Shown piece after piece: positions 17,326 to 26,161 of a stretch of 64,000 nucleotides of DNA. This DNA is from Tabrizicola_A sp964393035. Lineage in GTDB: Bacteria; Pseudomonadota; Alphaproteobacteria; Rhodobacterales; Rhodobacteraceae. Below the pieces are notes generated by a model, which worked only from the letters and a program-made list of their open reading frames with translations, did not search any database and had not been told where the DNA came from. The DNA lies in contig CAYMRX010000005.1 in the NCBI GenBank assembly GCA_964393035.1, positions 327,252 through 391,251 of the forward strand, in the 5' to 3' direction. Every line of letters begins with the position of its first letter. Within the stretch, counting starts at the first letter, position 1. A program made the position numbers and the translations under genes.

Positions 17326-17636
17326 TGAGTGCCTTCGCTGACGCTCTCGGGGTCCTGTTCCTCGATGCCAATCTCTCGGTCGAGATTTGGCACCGGGACA
17401 GCGAGGGGCAGTTTACGCGCGCCCGGGGCATCCTGCGCCGTCCTGACGAGATCACCGAGTTCGGCGCGGCGCGGCTTCTCTCCGACACCACCCGGATCGA
17501 TGTCCGGGTGGCGGACATTCCTGACCCTCGACCGCAGGAGCAGATCCTGATCGGGGACGAAACCTTCCTGATCCAGAGCGAGCCGCGCCGCGACCGCGAG
17601 CGGCTGGTCTGGATCATTGAGCTGACCCCCGCATGA
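17325..17636 (+). CDS. Head-tail joining protein
   Basis: A 103-residue beta-rich protein (ILRRPDEITEFGAARLLSDTTRIDVRVADIPDP ... LIGDETFLIQSEP is the conserved core). It matches small head-completion/adaptor proteins by size, place and composition. The ATG at 17325 overlaps the capsid gene stop. Its own stop overlaps the next gene start. Confidence 0.75.
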   Translation: MSAFADALGVLFLDANLSVEIWHRDSEGQFTRARGILRRPDEITEFGAARLLSDTTRIDVRVADIPDPRPQEQILIGDETFLIQSEPRRDRERLVWIIELTPA

Positions 17637-18265
17637 AACTTGGCCTCGAGATCACCTCGGACCTCGTCGCCATGATGGCGGCCGAGATCAACACGGGCGA
17701 AAAGGCCGTGAGTGCCGCGATGCGGGAGGCCGGCACCGATCTGAAATCCGCCTGGCGCGGGCAGATCGCGCAAGCGGGTCTTGGGCTGCGGCTTGGCCGC
17801 ACCATTCGGTCAGAGACCTACCCCAAGGGTCAGCCCAGCCTGAATGCGGCGGCTCTGGTCTGGTCGAACGCGCCGGTGATCGTCGGGGCGCATGACTCCG
17901 GGCTCCTGATCCGCTCGAAGAACGGGTTCTGGCTGGCGATCCCGACGGCGGCCGCGGGCAAATCCGCGCGGGGCGGTCGGATAACGCCGGGCGAATGGGA
18001 GCGCCGGCGTGGGCTACGGCTGCAGTTCGTCTATCGCCGCACGGGCCCGAGTCTGCTGGTTGCGGAGGGTCGGTTGAATAGTCGCGGGCTTGGCGTCGCC
18101 TCCCGTGCGAAATCCGGTCAGGGGCGGGCCACCGTGCCGATCTTCCTCTTGGTCCGGCAGGTGAAGCTCGCCAAGCGGCTGGATCTGGCGCGGGATGCCG
18201 AGCGGGCGCAGGCGGCGGTTTCGGGGTTGATCGTGGCGAATTGGGGAAATGGGCGGCTGGGCTGA
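17633..18265 (+). CDS. DUF6441-like phage protein (tail completion candidate)
   Basis: A 210-residue protein resembling DUF6441 (MAAEINTGEKAVSAAMREAG ... AWRGQIAQAGLG ... GFWLAIPTAAAGK). By position after the head-tail adaptor and before the tail terminator candidate it would correspond to gp10-like tail completion proteins (inference). It is followed by two minus-strand insertions. Confidence 0.72.
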   Translation: MKLGLEITSDLVAMMAAEINTGEKAVSAAMREAGTDLKSAWRGQIAQAGLGLRLGRTIRSETYPKGQPSLNAAALVWSNAPVIVGAHDSGLLIRSKNGFWLAIPTAAAGKSARGGRITPGEWERRRGLRLQFVYRRTGPSLLVAEGRLNSRGLGVASRAKSGQGRATVPIFLLVRQVKLAKRLDLARDAERAQAAVSGLIVANWGNGRLG

Positions 18266-18392
18266 GCACGATTTGATACCTCGTTTCGGCCCATCGTTCA
18301 GTCGAAGTTCAAGTTGCCCATTGACAAATCAAGACGTAAGGCCCCATCTTGCCCGTGGAGGCTTTGCGGTGGCGACATTGCATTGCCTTTTT

Positions 18393-19256
18393 TTATTTTT
18401 GACCGCCTGCTTGTGGTCGCAGATCCTTAATTTCCTTGATTCCCCAAACGGCGTGCCCGCCTTCTGTTGTATGGCAATATCGCATTCGTTTGATCACATC
18501 CACGAGCGGGGCGAGTTCCGGACGGGTTGATGCTGGCATTCGTGCCAAACGAAGGCCCCAACTAATTACATAGGCCAAGAGGTCTGCCAGTTGAACAAGC
18601 GGTGTCAAATCTGAGTGGACGAAGAACGGCTCTGGCACAATTAGACGCGACCGTGTTCGGCCATTCGTGGTTCGTTTGAAGTAACGCGAGATCTGGCCAA
18701 GCAGGACGTGGCTTGCCGTCTTGTCGAGTTCGTCAAACACCAGAAAACCCATTGGGTCGCCCGTGGTCTGGTTCAGAAAGTGGTAGTAACGTTCAAGGAA
18801 GAACGCATAATCCTTCCGCATCTCATCGCCGTTTGGAGGCCGTGGAGCGCCCTTTGGTACCATCGTCGCAAAAACACGACCACCATGCGTTCGGGCCAAG
18901 TTCAGGACAAACTCGCAGTAAGAGATTTTCGCTTGTGCCAGAGCCGTCAGACGAGCGCGCGTCGGATGCTCCCCATCCTCAAGCATCTCTTTAGCAAGGC
19001 GTCTCCGCTCGTCACCGACGAACGGGTCCATTTGGGCCGCGTGCTTGTATGCCTTCTTCTTGAGAAGTTCCTTGGCCTTAGCCTCGGCACCATAGGCATC
19101 AAATAAGCGCATTCCGAAGAAATGCAGCTGCGCATCGGATATCTGACAGATAAGCGGCCATATCTGACGATCCTCAATGGCGAGACCTGCGAGTACCTCA
19201 AAAGGGGATTCTCGCTGATCTTGGCCTGACTCATCAACAAACATCGCCCAACTCAA
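18393..19256 (-). CDS. DUF3800 domain protein
   Basis: A 287-residue protein. DUF3800 features are visible: MFVDESGQ at the N-terminus, LVFDELDK near residue 180 and QLADLLAYVISW near residue 230, consistent with an RNase H-like fold. It starts at TTG 19256, supported by GGGAG with 7 bases of spacing; ATG 19244 is an alternative. The gene is less GC-rich than the tail genes around it and lies on the opposite strand, so it looks like a laterally acquired moron. A nuclease or exclusion role is possible but not shown. Confidence 0.8.
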   Translation of the reverse strand: MSWAMFVDESGQDQRESPFEVLAGLAIEDRQIWPLICQISDAQLHFFGMRLFDAYGAEAKAKELLKKKAYKHAAQMDPFVGDERRRLAKEMLEDGEHPTRARLTALAQAKISYCEFVLNLARTHGGRVFATMVPKGAPRPPNGDEMRKDYAFFLERYYHFLNQTTGDPMGFLVFDELDKTASHVLLGQISRYFKRTTNGRTRSRLIVPEPFFVHSDLTPLVQLADLLAYVISWGLRLARMPASTRPELAPLVDVIKRMRYCHTTEGGHAVWGIKEIKDLRPQAGGQK

Positions 19257-19429
19257 CGTCGATCTCCCATTCTTAGAGTCGCAAATTGAATGGAATGGCG
19301 AAAGAAAACAATCAGCCAGTTTTCCATCGGTCCCATCATCGCGCCATCACGTCGGCGCCCTTGGCTTTGCTGCCCCGTCTGGTCGACATGGAGGTGGTGA
19401 CCTTGCGCTGGCATCTTCAAGGACCACCC

Positions 19430-19849
19430 GTGCCCACCCTCCGCGAAACCATCCTCGCCTCACTCTTCGCGCGGCTTTCGGCATTGCCAGCCACCGTCTT
19501 GCGCGGCGATGTGCTACCCGAACGCATCCCCGCTGCAGGCCTGCTGATCCTGCGCGATGGCGAACCGGGCGAACCCGAAGTCACGCTGTCGCCCCTGCGC
19601 TACCACTACCAGCACCGCGCCGAGATCGAGGCGGTCGTGCAGGGCGCTGCCCGTGATGCCGCCTTCGACACGCTCTGCGCCAGCATCGGCGCGGCAATTA
19701 ACGCCGACCGCACGCTGGGCGGTCTTTGCGACTGGGTCGAGACGGAGGCCCCACGGCCAGTCGATCTGCCGGTCGAGGGTGCGGCGAGCCTGAAAGCGGC
19801 CGTGATCCCGGTCTTCCTGCATTATTCCACGGCTGATCCGTTCGTTTGA
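19430..19849 (+). CDS. Tail terminator-like minor tail protein
   Basis: A 139-residue protein starting PTLRETILASLFARLSALPATVLRG and ending in a conserved LPVEGAASLKAAVIPVFLHYSTADPF. Size and position fit tail terminator (lambda gpU/Z-like) proteins. GTG 19430 has AAGGA at 19419-19423 with 6 bases of spacing; the frame is open back to 19286, and that upstream part may be left over from the neighbouring insertion. ATG 19388 is another option. Confidence 0.65.
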   Translation: MPTLRETILASLFARLSALPATVLRGDVLPERIPAAGLLILRDGEPGEPEVTLSPLRYHYQHRAEIEAVVQGAARDAAFDTLCASIGAAINADRTLGGLCDWVETEAPRPVDLPVEGAASLKAAVIPVFLHYSTADPFV

Positions 19850-20737
19850 CTAGTTCGCATTCAACCCGAACGGGGCGCGCGTATGCAGGCGCGACTTCCA
19901 GCTATTCTCCCGGGAGATCACCTCCTCCGCCGACAGGTCCGGTGCGAGCCGTTCGAGAATTGTGAATCGGAAATTCTGCGGGTCCCGGTCTCGCAGTTCG
20001 CGGTTTCCGCCATGTCCGTCGCGCGCGTAGGTCAACCAACGTCCGAGCAGATTGTCGTGACCGTAGGCAGAGCCGACATAAGATTTTCCGTCCCGCTCAT
20101 CGAAGATGAGGTAGATGCCGCGCCACTCCGACAGGCGGGTACGCCAGCTCGCAGGCAGCACGGCAAGCTGCGCGACGTTCAGATCGATCTCGTGCCAATC
20201 CGGTGGAGCGGCGGAGAAGGCGCTTTCTTCAAGTATGGAACGAACTGGAAAGGTGCCACGGTCCAATAGGCGGAACCAGGAGCGTTCCGGTGGAGGAAAG
20301 TCGATAACGAGCTTTCCGCTCCAGTTCGCATAAGCTTCCAGGGGCTCGAAGGAGAATTGTCGAACGGTATTTACCTTCGCGGCCCATTGTGCGGTGAAAC
20401 CTTCATAACCGAAGCCGCGCAAGGATTGGTTCTCGGGAATGGCCCAGAAAGCGTCAAGATCGAGATTACGGCTTTCGCCAATGCGGTAAAGGCCGACGAA
20501 ATGTGCAGTGCCCGGACGAAGACCAAGGAAGCTAGCCAAATAGCGGGCACGGCTTAGTGCTTTTTCCGGTCGACCTGGGACAGAATGGTAAGCCTCGAAC
20601 AACTCAGGGCGTTCGCTGATGAGCCATGGCATGACCTTGGCCAGGTTTGGTTCAAACGGCCGATGCCGGATGAGGACGACGTTGTCTTTGGCATCGGGAT
20701 CAATGTCCGCAATCCGTAAGATGTCTTTGAAGTCCAT
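19850..20737 (-). CDS. GIY-YIG nuclease family protein
   Basis: A 295-residue protein. The C-terminal domain (about 205-295) shows GIYLIFDERDGKSYVGSAYG, the Arg in LLGRWLTYARDG, the catalytic Glu in SRENSWKSRLHTR and a closing Asn in FGLNAN. The N-terminal 200 residues are unrecognised and may confer specificity. It lies between tail genes on the opposite strand, end to end with the tail terminator gene, and could be a homing-type or host-exclusion nuclease (inference). Confidence 0.82.
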   Translation of the reverse strand: MDFKDILRIADIDPDAKDNVVLIRHRPFEPNLAKVMPWLISERPELFEAYHSVPGRPEKALSRARYLASFLGLRPGTAHFVGLYRIGESRNLDLDAFWAIPENQSLRGFGYEGFTAQWAAKVNTVRQFSFEPLEAYANWSGKLVIDFPPPERSWFRLLDRGTFPVRSILEESAFSAAPPDWHEIDLNVAQLAVLPASWRTRLSEWRGIYLIFDERDGKSYVGSAYGHDNLLGRWLTYARDGHGGNRELRDRDPQNFRFTILERLAPDLSAEEVISRENSWKSRLHTRAPFGLNAN

Positions 20738-20833
20738 GGATTTGGCCCGGATTGCGTCTTTGGTTTGAGCCTACAGGGTTCAAAGTGACGAGACAACGCG
20801 ACCTTCCAACCGCCAGTATTGAAGGAGAACATG

Positions 20834-21772
20834 ATGGCACGAGCCCATGGGGCGCGGGCGCAGATGGCGCTTGCGTTTGAGACCACCTATGGCACCGCGC
20901 CCACAACGGGCTATCGCACGGTGCCTTTCGCCAGCACGACGCTCGGCTCTGAACAGCCGCTGATTGCCTCAGAGCTTCTGGGCCAGGGACGTGATCCGCT
21001 GGCCCCGCTCAAGGACGCGGTGACGGCCGATGGCGATGTCGTGGTGCCGCTTGATGTCGAGAACTTCGGCCTTTGGCTGAAGGCGGCCTTCGGGGCGCCG
21101 ACCACCACCGGCACCACGCCGAAGACCCATACGTTCCAGTCAGGAGGCTGGGCGCTGCCAAGCATGGCCATCGAGACAGGTATGCCGGAGGTACCGCGCT
21201 ATGCGATGTACACGGGCTGCGTTTGCGATCAGCTCAGTTGGCAGATGGCGCGCTCGGGACTGCTGACCGCGACGGCGCGCCTGGTGGCCCAAGGCGAGAG
21301 CGTCGCTGCCGCCACGGCCGCAGGCACGCCCACATCGCTTTCCCTGCAGCGCTTTGGCCACTTCAACGGATCGATCAGTCGCAACGGGGTGGCGCTTGGC
21401 AATGTCATCTCAGCCGAGGTGACTTATTCCAACGGGCTCGACCGGATCGAGACCATCCGCTCGGATGGCAAGATCGAGGGGGTTGATCCCGGCATGGCGG
21501 CGCTGACCGGCAAGATTGAGGCCCGCTTTGCCGACACGACGCTGATCACCCAAGCCATGGACGGCACACCTTGCGAGTTGGTCTTCGCTTGGAGCCTTGG
21601 GGCCAATGCCAGCTTCAGCTTTACCGCGCATGCCGTCTATCTGCCCCGCCCGCGGATCGAGATCCCAGGCCCACAGGGCATCCAGGCCACCTTTGACTGG
21701 CAGGCTGCCAAGGCAGCAAGCCCCGCCCGCCTCTGTACTGCCACCCTCATCAACACTGTCACCTCCTATTGA
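20834..21772 (+). CDS. Phage tail tube protein
   Basis: A 312-residue protein of the long tail tube type: MARAHGARAQMALAFETTYG at the N-terminus, SISRNGVALGNVISAEVTYSNGLDRIETIRSDG in the middle. It polymerises around the tape measure. AAGGAG at 20822-20827 is 6 bases before the ATG at 20834; the ATG at 20831 would be too close. Confidence 0.85.
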   Translation: MARAHGARAQMALAFETTYGTAPTTGYRTVPFASTTLGSEQPLIASELLGQGRDPLAPLKDAVTADGDVVVPLDVENFGLWLKAAFGAPTTTGTTPKTHTFQSGGWALPSMAIETGMPEVPRYAMYTGCVCDQLSWQMARSGLLTATARLVAQGESVAAATAAGTPTSLSLQRFGHFNGSISRNGVALGNVISAEVTYSNGLDRIETIRSDGKIEGVDPGMAALTGKIEARFADTTLITQAMDGTPCELVFAWSLGANASFSFTAHAVYLPRPRIEIPGPQGIQATFDWQAAKAASPARLCTATLINTVTSY

Positions 21773-21788
21773 GAGGATCTCTTCCGCC

Positions 21789-22226
21789 ATGCTGACCCTT
21801 GATCTTTCCAGCGCGCCGTCCTGGTGCGACCTCCTCCCCGGCCTGCGGGTCAAACTCCGGCCGCTGACCACGGCGCTGATGGTCGCCAGTCGCGCGGATC
21901 CCGCGATTGCCGCGCTCACAGAGGGGACGGCGCCTGAAGAGGCGGCGCTTGCCATGGCCAAGGCGCTGGCACGACGCGCGATCCTCGACTGGGACGGCGT
22001 TGGCGATGTCTCTGGTGAGACCTTGCCGGTCAGCCCCGAGGCGATCGACGCGCTTCTTGATCTCTGGCCAGTCTTCGAGGCTTTCCAGACCCGCTATGTC
22101 GCCAAGGGCCTCCTGCTAGATGCCGAAAAAAACGTCTCACCGCCCTTGCCGATTGGGAGTTCGGCGGGGGCGGTGGCTATTGCGCCGCTTGTGGGCCCGT
22201 CTGCCCCGACTGCCCCGCAAGGCTGA
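21789..22226 (+). CDS. Tail assembly chaperone, 0-frame product (gpG-like)
   Basis: A 145-residue protein placed between tail tube and tape measure, the position of lambda G. The 0-frame continues 30 residues past a slippery A AAA AAC at codons 113-115, into a Pro/Ala-rich tail of low quality, and stops at 22226. The better-looking coding after the slip lies in the -1 frame. The chaperone would bind the tape measure protein and recruit tube subunits; it is not expected in the virion. Confidence 0.8.
   Translation: MLTLDLSSAPSWCDLLPGLRVKLRPLTTALMVASRADPAIAALTEGTAPEEAALAMAKALARRAILDWDGVGDVSGETLPVSPEAIDALLDLWPVFEAFQTRYVAKGLLLDAEKNVSPPLPIGSSAGAVAIAPLVGPSAPTAPQG
22127..22133 (+). promoter_or_regulatory. 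-1 programmed frameshift site A AAA AAC
   Basis: The heptamer lies in the correct register (codons GAA AAA AAC) in a run of seven As followed by C. After a -1 slip the frame reads on as CGT CTC ACC GCC with no stop until 22460-22462. A GC-rich run (TCGGCGGGGGCGGTGGC) about 28 bases downstream could form a stimulatory structure. Confidence 0.8.
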
Positions 22227-22462
22227 ACGCGCCGCAGACTTGGGAGGGCGCGCAAGTCTGGGACCTCGTTCAGCGCCTGGGCGGGCAGCTGCGCCTCATC
22301 ACCGGTGCGGTGATCGGCTGGGATATGGCGGCCGCACTGGCCCTCGGGGCGGCGCTTGGCATTCCGGCGCTGGCGGTTGCGGAGCTCTTACCGCCCATCG
22401 AGGCGGTGATGGTGCGCAAGATCAATGAAGCGATGCAGGCCGAGGCTGGCGGCCTCACCTGA
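22133..22462 (+). CDS. Tail assembly chaperone -1 frame extension (gpT-like part of gpGT)
   Basis: This frame has no good start of its own. It reads RLTALADWEFGGGGGYC, a four-cysteine patch (C-x2-C, C-x2-C) and then a helical segment with WEGAQVWDLVQRLGG and WDMAAALALGAALG, ending VMVRKINEAMQAEAGGLT. Joined after codon 115 of the upstream gene it gives a 224-residue fusion, the counterpart of lambda gpGT. The T part is known to bind tube subunits while G binds the tape measure. Confidence 0.78.
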   Translation, partial: RLTALADWEFGGGGGYCAACGPVCPDCPARLNAPQTWEGAQVWDLVQRLGGQLRLITGAVIGWDMAAALALGAALGIPALAVAELLPPIEAVMVRKINEAMQAEAGGLT

Positions 22463-22510
22463 CCTCGTTCCCGTTTGGAACGCGGTGATAAACCCCGAGG
22501 ATATCTCTGA

Positions 22511-24970
22511 ATGTCAGAAAAACGCGTCTCCGTGCGGCTTGTCACTGTCGGCGGCCGCCAAGTGCGGGCCGAGCTTGAAGGGATCGGCGAGGCGGGCGCG
22601 CGCGGCTTTGGCCGGCTCTCCTCCGAGATGATGGCCGCCAATACGCGGCTCGCGGGTTTTGCCAGCAGGGCGGGGATTGCGCTCGCCGCCCTGACCGCAG
22701 CCGCCACGGCAGCCGGTGTGGCGATGATCCGCTCGGGTCTCGAGGTGATCGGCGCGCAGGCGGATATGGCGGTCTCGCTTGGCACGACGGTGGAAAGCCT
22801 GCAGGTCTTGACCTGGGCGGGGAAATTGGCCGGGGTCTCACTCGGAGAAATCGAACAGGCAACGAAGAAGCTGACGACGCGGCTTTCTGAGGCGGCGACG
22901 GGGTCGGGCACGGCGGTGAAGGCGCTGGCGCGTTTGAACCTGACGGCGACGGATCTGCAGGCCCAGCCTTTGGATCAGCGGATCGTGGCGATCCAGGAGG
23001 CCTTGAACAGGCTTGTCCCGGAGGCCGAGCGCGCGGCCGTGGCCTCGGACCTTTTTGGCGACAAGGCGGCCCTGGCGTTCCTGCGGGTCGATCCCGCGAC
23101 CTTGCGCGAGGCGGCGAAAGATGTGCGCGACTTTGGCGTGGCGGTGAGTGCCACGGATGCAGTCCAGATCGAGCGGACGGGGGATGCGCTTGCGAAGCTG
23201 AGCCTGATCTGGCTTGGCCTCACGAACCGGCTGACGGCGGCGGTCGCGCCTGCCTTGGAAGCGGTGGCCAATGCACTGGCCGACATGGCGCGCGGCACCG
23301 GCCCGCTCGGACAGGCGATCAACGGGATCTTCGACAATCTGGGGCGGCTTGCAACCTATGCCAGCACATTCGCCGCGCTGATGGCCGGACGCTGGGTCTT
23401 GGGGTTGGCCGCGGCCGCGCTTTCGGTGCGAGGCCTCGCTACGGCGCTGGTTGCCCTACGCGGCGCACTTATCCGTACTGGCATTGGTGCGCTGATCGTT
23501 GGTGCGGGGGAACTCGTCTACCAGTTCACGCAACTCGTCGGCAAAGTCGGCGGGGTTGGCGCGGCTTTTGGCCTCTTGCGCGATGTGGCGGCGGAGGCCT
23601 GGGATCGTCTGGCGCAGGCCGCAACAGCCTCTTGGTCCCGTGTCGAGGCCGGTTGGGCTGGCGCGCAGGCCATGATCTACGAGGGACTGCAATCCGCACT
23701 CGCCGCCGTGGTGGGCTGGGGCAATTCTGCCGTGGGCAGCTTCCAGGGCGCCTTTGATGCGGTAAAGGCAATCTGGGGCGCATTGCCACAGGCGATCGGG
23801 GATTTTGCTTATCAGGCCGCGAACGGTCTGATCGATGGCGTCGAGGCGATGTTGAATGCCGTCGTCACCCGGATCAACCGCTTCATCGAAGGCTTGAACG
23901 CGGCGCTGGACCTGCTGCCTGACTGGGCCACAGGTGAAGGTGGCATCAAGATCGGTACGCTTGATGCCGTCGATCTTGGGGGCATTGCAAATCCTTTTGA
24001 GGGTGCCGCGACCGCTGCGGGCGCGGCGGCGGCTGATGCCTTCCGCGCCGCGATGGGCAAGACCTATGTCGACACGCCCGACCTCTTCGGTGGCATGGCA
24101 GCGGCGGCGCGCACCCGCGCGGATGGCTATGCCGAGGCGGCGGGGATGCTGTCGGAGGCGGCATCACAGCCGATGACAGCTTGGGCCGCCCTGAAATCTG
24201 CGATCTTCGGCGCGGGCACCGAGGGGGACGCAGCCTTGGAGCAGGCCGCCATTGCCGCCGACGCGCTGTCGGAGGGTTTGGAGACTGCCGGCAAGTCCGC
24301 CGGTGGGGCTGGAGGGACTGCGAAGAAGGCGGCGGACGAGGCGGCCACCGGCTGGGCTGCGGTCACGAAGTCGCTCTCTGACTATGCCAAGGGCGCGATG
24401 GACTGGGGCAAGGGCCTTGGCGAGACGCTGACCGGGGCCTTCTCCTCGGCAGAAAACGCGTTCCGGCAGTTTGTCACCACCGGCAAGTTCGACTTCAGAT
24501 CGCTCATCTCCTCGATCCTGGCCGATCTTGCGGTGCTGTCGTTCAAACGCGCGGTGCTCGGACCGATCGCGGATGCGCTGTCCTTTGCCTTTGGTGGCGG
24601 GAGCTTTCTTGACGGCCTCGTGGCGCATAATGGGGCCGTGGTCGGCGCAACTGGGTCCTCCCGATCCGTCCCTGCCTTGGTCTTCGCAGGGGCACCACGG
24701 ATGCATGAGGGGGGCTGGGCAGGCCTCAAACCCGATGAGGTGCCGGCCATCTTGCAGCGCGGGGAGCGGGTGCTGAACCGTCGCGAGGCCGCCATCTATG
24801 GCCGGGGCGGCAGCGCTGGTGCGGGCGTGACCGTCAACATCGACGCGCGCGGGGCGCAGGTGGGTGTGGCCGAGCAGATCAATGCGAAACTGCGGGCGGC
24901 GATCCCGGAGATCGCCCGCATTGCGAAGGAAAGCGTGGCCGATGGCCGGCGCAGAGGTCAGGGGATCTGA
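22511..24970 (+). CDS. Tail tape measure protein
   Basis: An 819-residue, Ala/Gly-rich, mostly helical protein. It opens MSEKRVSVRLVTVGGRQVRAELEGIGEAGARGF, has several hydrophobic stretches (around 50-75 and 280-330), a long coiled-coil-prone middle and a C-terminal segment with NRREAAIYGRGG typical of this family. It sets tail length and is ejected ahead of the DNA. It follows the frameshifted chaperone, as expected. Confidence 0.92.
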   Translation: MSEKRVSVRLVTVGGRQVRAELEGIGEAGARGFGRLSSEMMAANTRLAGFASRAGIALAALTAAATAAGVAMIRSGLEVIGAQADMAVSLGTTVESLQVLTWAGKLAGVSLGEIEQATKKLTTRLSEAATGSGTAVKALARLNLTATDLQAQPLDQRIVAIQEALNRLVPEAERAAVASDLFGDKAALAFLRVDPATLREAAKDVRDFGVAVSATDAVQIERTGDALAKLSLIWLGLTNRLTAAVAPALEAVANALADMARGTGPLGQAINGIFDNLGRLATYASTFAALMAGRWVLGLAAAALSVRGLATALVALRGALIRTGIGALIVGAGELVYQFTQLVGKVGGVGAAFGLLRDVAAEAWDRLAQAATASWSRVEAGWAGAQAMIYEGLQSALAAVVGWGNSAVGSFQGAFDAVKAIWGALPQAIGDFAYQAANGLIDGVEAMLNAVVTRINRFIEGLNAALDLLPDWATGEGGIKIGTLDAVDLGGIANPFEGAATAAGAAAADAFRAAMGKTYVDTPDLFGGMAAAARTRADGYAEAAGMLSEAASQPMTAWAALKSAIFGAGTEGDAALEQAAIAADALSEGLETAGKSAGGAGGTAKKAADEAATGWAAVTKSLSDYAKGAMDWGKGLGETLTGAFSSAENAFRQFVTTGKFDFRSLISSILADLAVLSFKRAVLGPIADALSFAFGGGSFLDGLVAHNGAVVGATGSSRSVPALVFAGAPRMHEGGWAGLKPDEVPAILQRGERVLNRREAAIYGRGGSAGAGVTVNIDARGAQVGVAEQINAKLRAAIPEIARIAKESVADGRRRGQGI

Positions 24971-24972
24971 GC

Positions 24973-25560
24973 ATGGCGTTTCCGATCTTGCCTTTGACGC
25001 TGGTGACCTCGCTCGAGCGGCGGCTGGTCACATCGGTGGCCGAGGCGCGGTCCCCCTTTACCGGCACGTCGCAAATCCAAGACTGGGGTGCGTCGTGGTG
25101 GGAGTATCAGATCGAGATGGCGGTGAGCCAAGGGGCCAATGCCCGGCGGCTCTCGGCCTTCTTCACGGCCCTTGGCGGGCTCAGGGGGCGGTTCTTGTTC
25201 GCCGATCCCTCGATCGAGGTGCCGCTGGCGGTGGGTCCTCCTTACGTCACCGCGGCCCAAAGTGCTGGCGCATCGACCTTGCAAACCGCCGGTTGGGGGC
25301 TGGGGCTCCGCGCCGGGGATTTCTTCCAACTCGGCGCAGATGTGACGACCCGGCTGTATCAACTGACGGCGGATGTGACGCCCATTGGCAGCGAAGCGGC
25401 TCTGGCCTTCGTGCCGCCACTCCGGGCCTCGGTGCCGGTCGGCACGCTGCTTGGTCTTGATGCCCCGTCGGTCCTGTTGCGGCTGACGGCCCCGGTACCA
25501 ACGGTGATTGGTCGGGCCGACCAGCATCGCTTCACCTTCTCGGCGCGCGAAGCACTTTGA
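24973..25560 (+). CDS. Distal tail protein-like
   Basis: A 195-residue beta-rich protein: MAFPILPLTLVTSLERRLVTSVAEARSPFTGTSQIQDWG, then WWEYQIEMAVSQGANARRLSAFFTALGGLRGRFLFADP, a Dit-like opening. In gene transfer agents the same place (after tape measure) is held by the distal tail gene, so a baseplate ring protein is inferred from order. Two bases separate it from the tape measure gene. Confidence 0.7.
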   Translation: MAFPILPLTLVTSLERRLVTSVAEARSPFTGTSQIQDWGASWWEYQIEMAVSQGANARRLSAFFTALGGLRGRFLFADPSIEVPLAVGPPYVTAAQSAGASTLQTAGWGLGLRAGDFFQLGADVTTRLYQLTADVTPIGSEAALAFVPPLRASVPVGTLLGLDAPSVLLRLTAPVPTVIGRADQHRFTFSAREAL

Positions 25561-25600
25561 CACTTCGTCCTCTGCTGGCAACGATCTCGAAAGCTCCCCG

Positions 25601-26161
25601 ATGTCGCGCGATCTTACCGCCGCCTTTGCTTCTGCACTGGCGGATCAGACCCTGCGGCCGGTGCTCCTTTTTGAGGGGCAGTTTGCTTCTGGCTGGGTGC
25701 GGATCTGGTCGGGGCTTGGGGAGATCAGCTGGAACGGCGAGACCTGGTCCGGGGCGGGCTCGCTTCTGGGCCTCGGCTCCTTGGATGAGACCGGCGAGGT
25801 TGTTGCTGGCGGCACGGCGATCTCGCTGTCCGGCGTGCCGCTGGACCTCGTGCAAATGGCGATCGAGGAGGCGCGCCAAGGCTTGCCGGGCCGGATTTGG
25901 CTTGGGCTTCTGGCCGAGGATGGCAGCATCATCGCCAATCCGGTTCAGGCTTTCTCGGGTCGCCTCGATGTGCCGGAGATCAAGGATGATGCCGACACCT
26001 GCACGATCACCATCAGTTATGAAAGCCGCCTCATTGATCTGACGGTGGCCCGGACCTGGCGCTACACGCATGAGAGCCAGCAGGTGTTATTCCCTGGAGA
26101 TCTGGGGTTTGAATATGTCACTGCGATCCAGGATCGGGAGATTACTTGGGGGCGGGGGTGA
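25601..26161 (+). CDS. Tail hub-like protein
   Basis: A 186-residue protein, with a beta-rich core (VLLFEGQFASGWVRIWSGLGEISW ... TCTITISYESRLIDLTVARTWRYTHESQQ). By order it corresponds to the DUF2163-type hub protein of gene transfer agents; sequence resemblance is only partial in my reading. ATG 25601 is chosen because the 31 upstream codons are in the previous gene's tail. It is followed by an AT-rich gap. Confidence 0.65.
   Translation: MSRDLTAAFASALADQTLRPVLLFEGQFASGWVRIWSGLGEISWNGETWSGAGSLLGLGSLDETGEVVAGGTAISLSGVPLDLVQMAIEEARQGLPGRIWLGLLAEDGSIIANPVQAFSGRLDVPEIKDDADTCTITISYESRLIDLTVARTWRYTHESQQVLFPGDLGFEYVTAIQDREITWGRG

Noticed and set aside
22120..22428. 102-codon frame after the tail chaperone starting MPKKTSH
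   Set aside because: It is in the +1 frame, is Arg/Gly-rich and meaningless, while the -1 frame reached from the slippery site gives a plausible protein.
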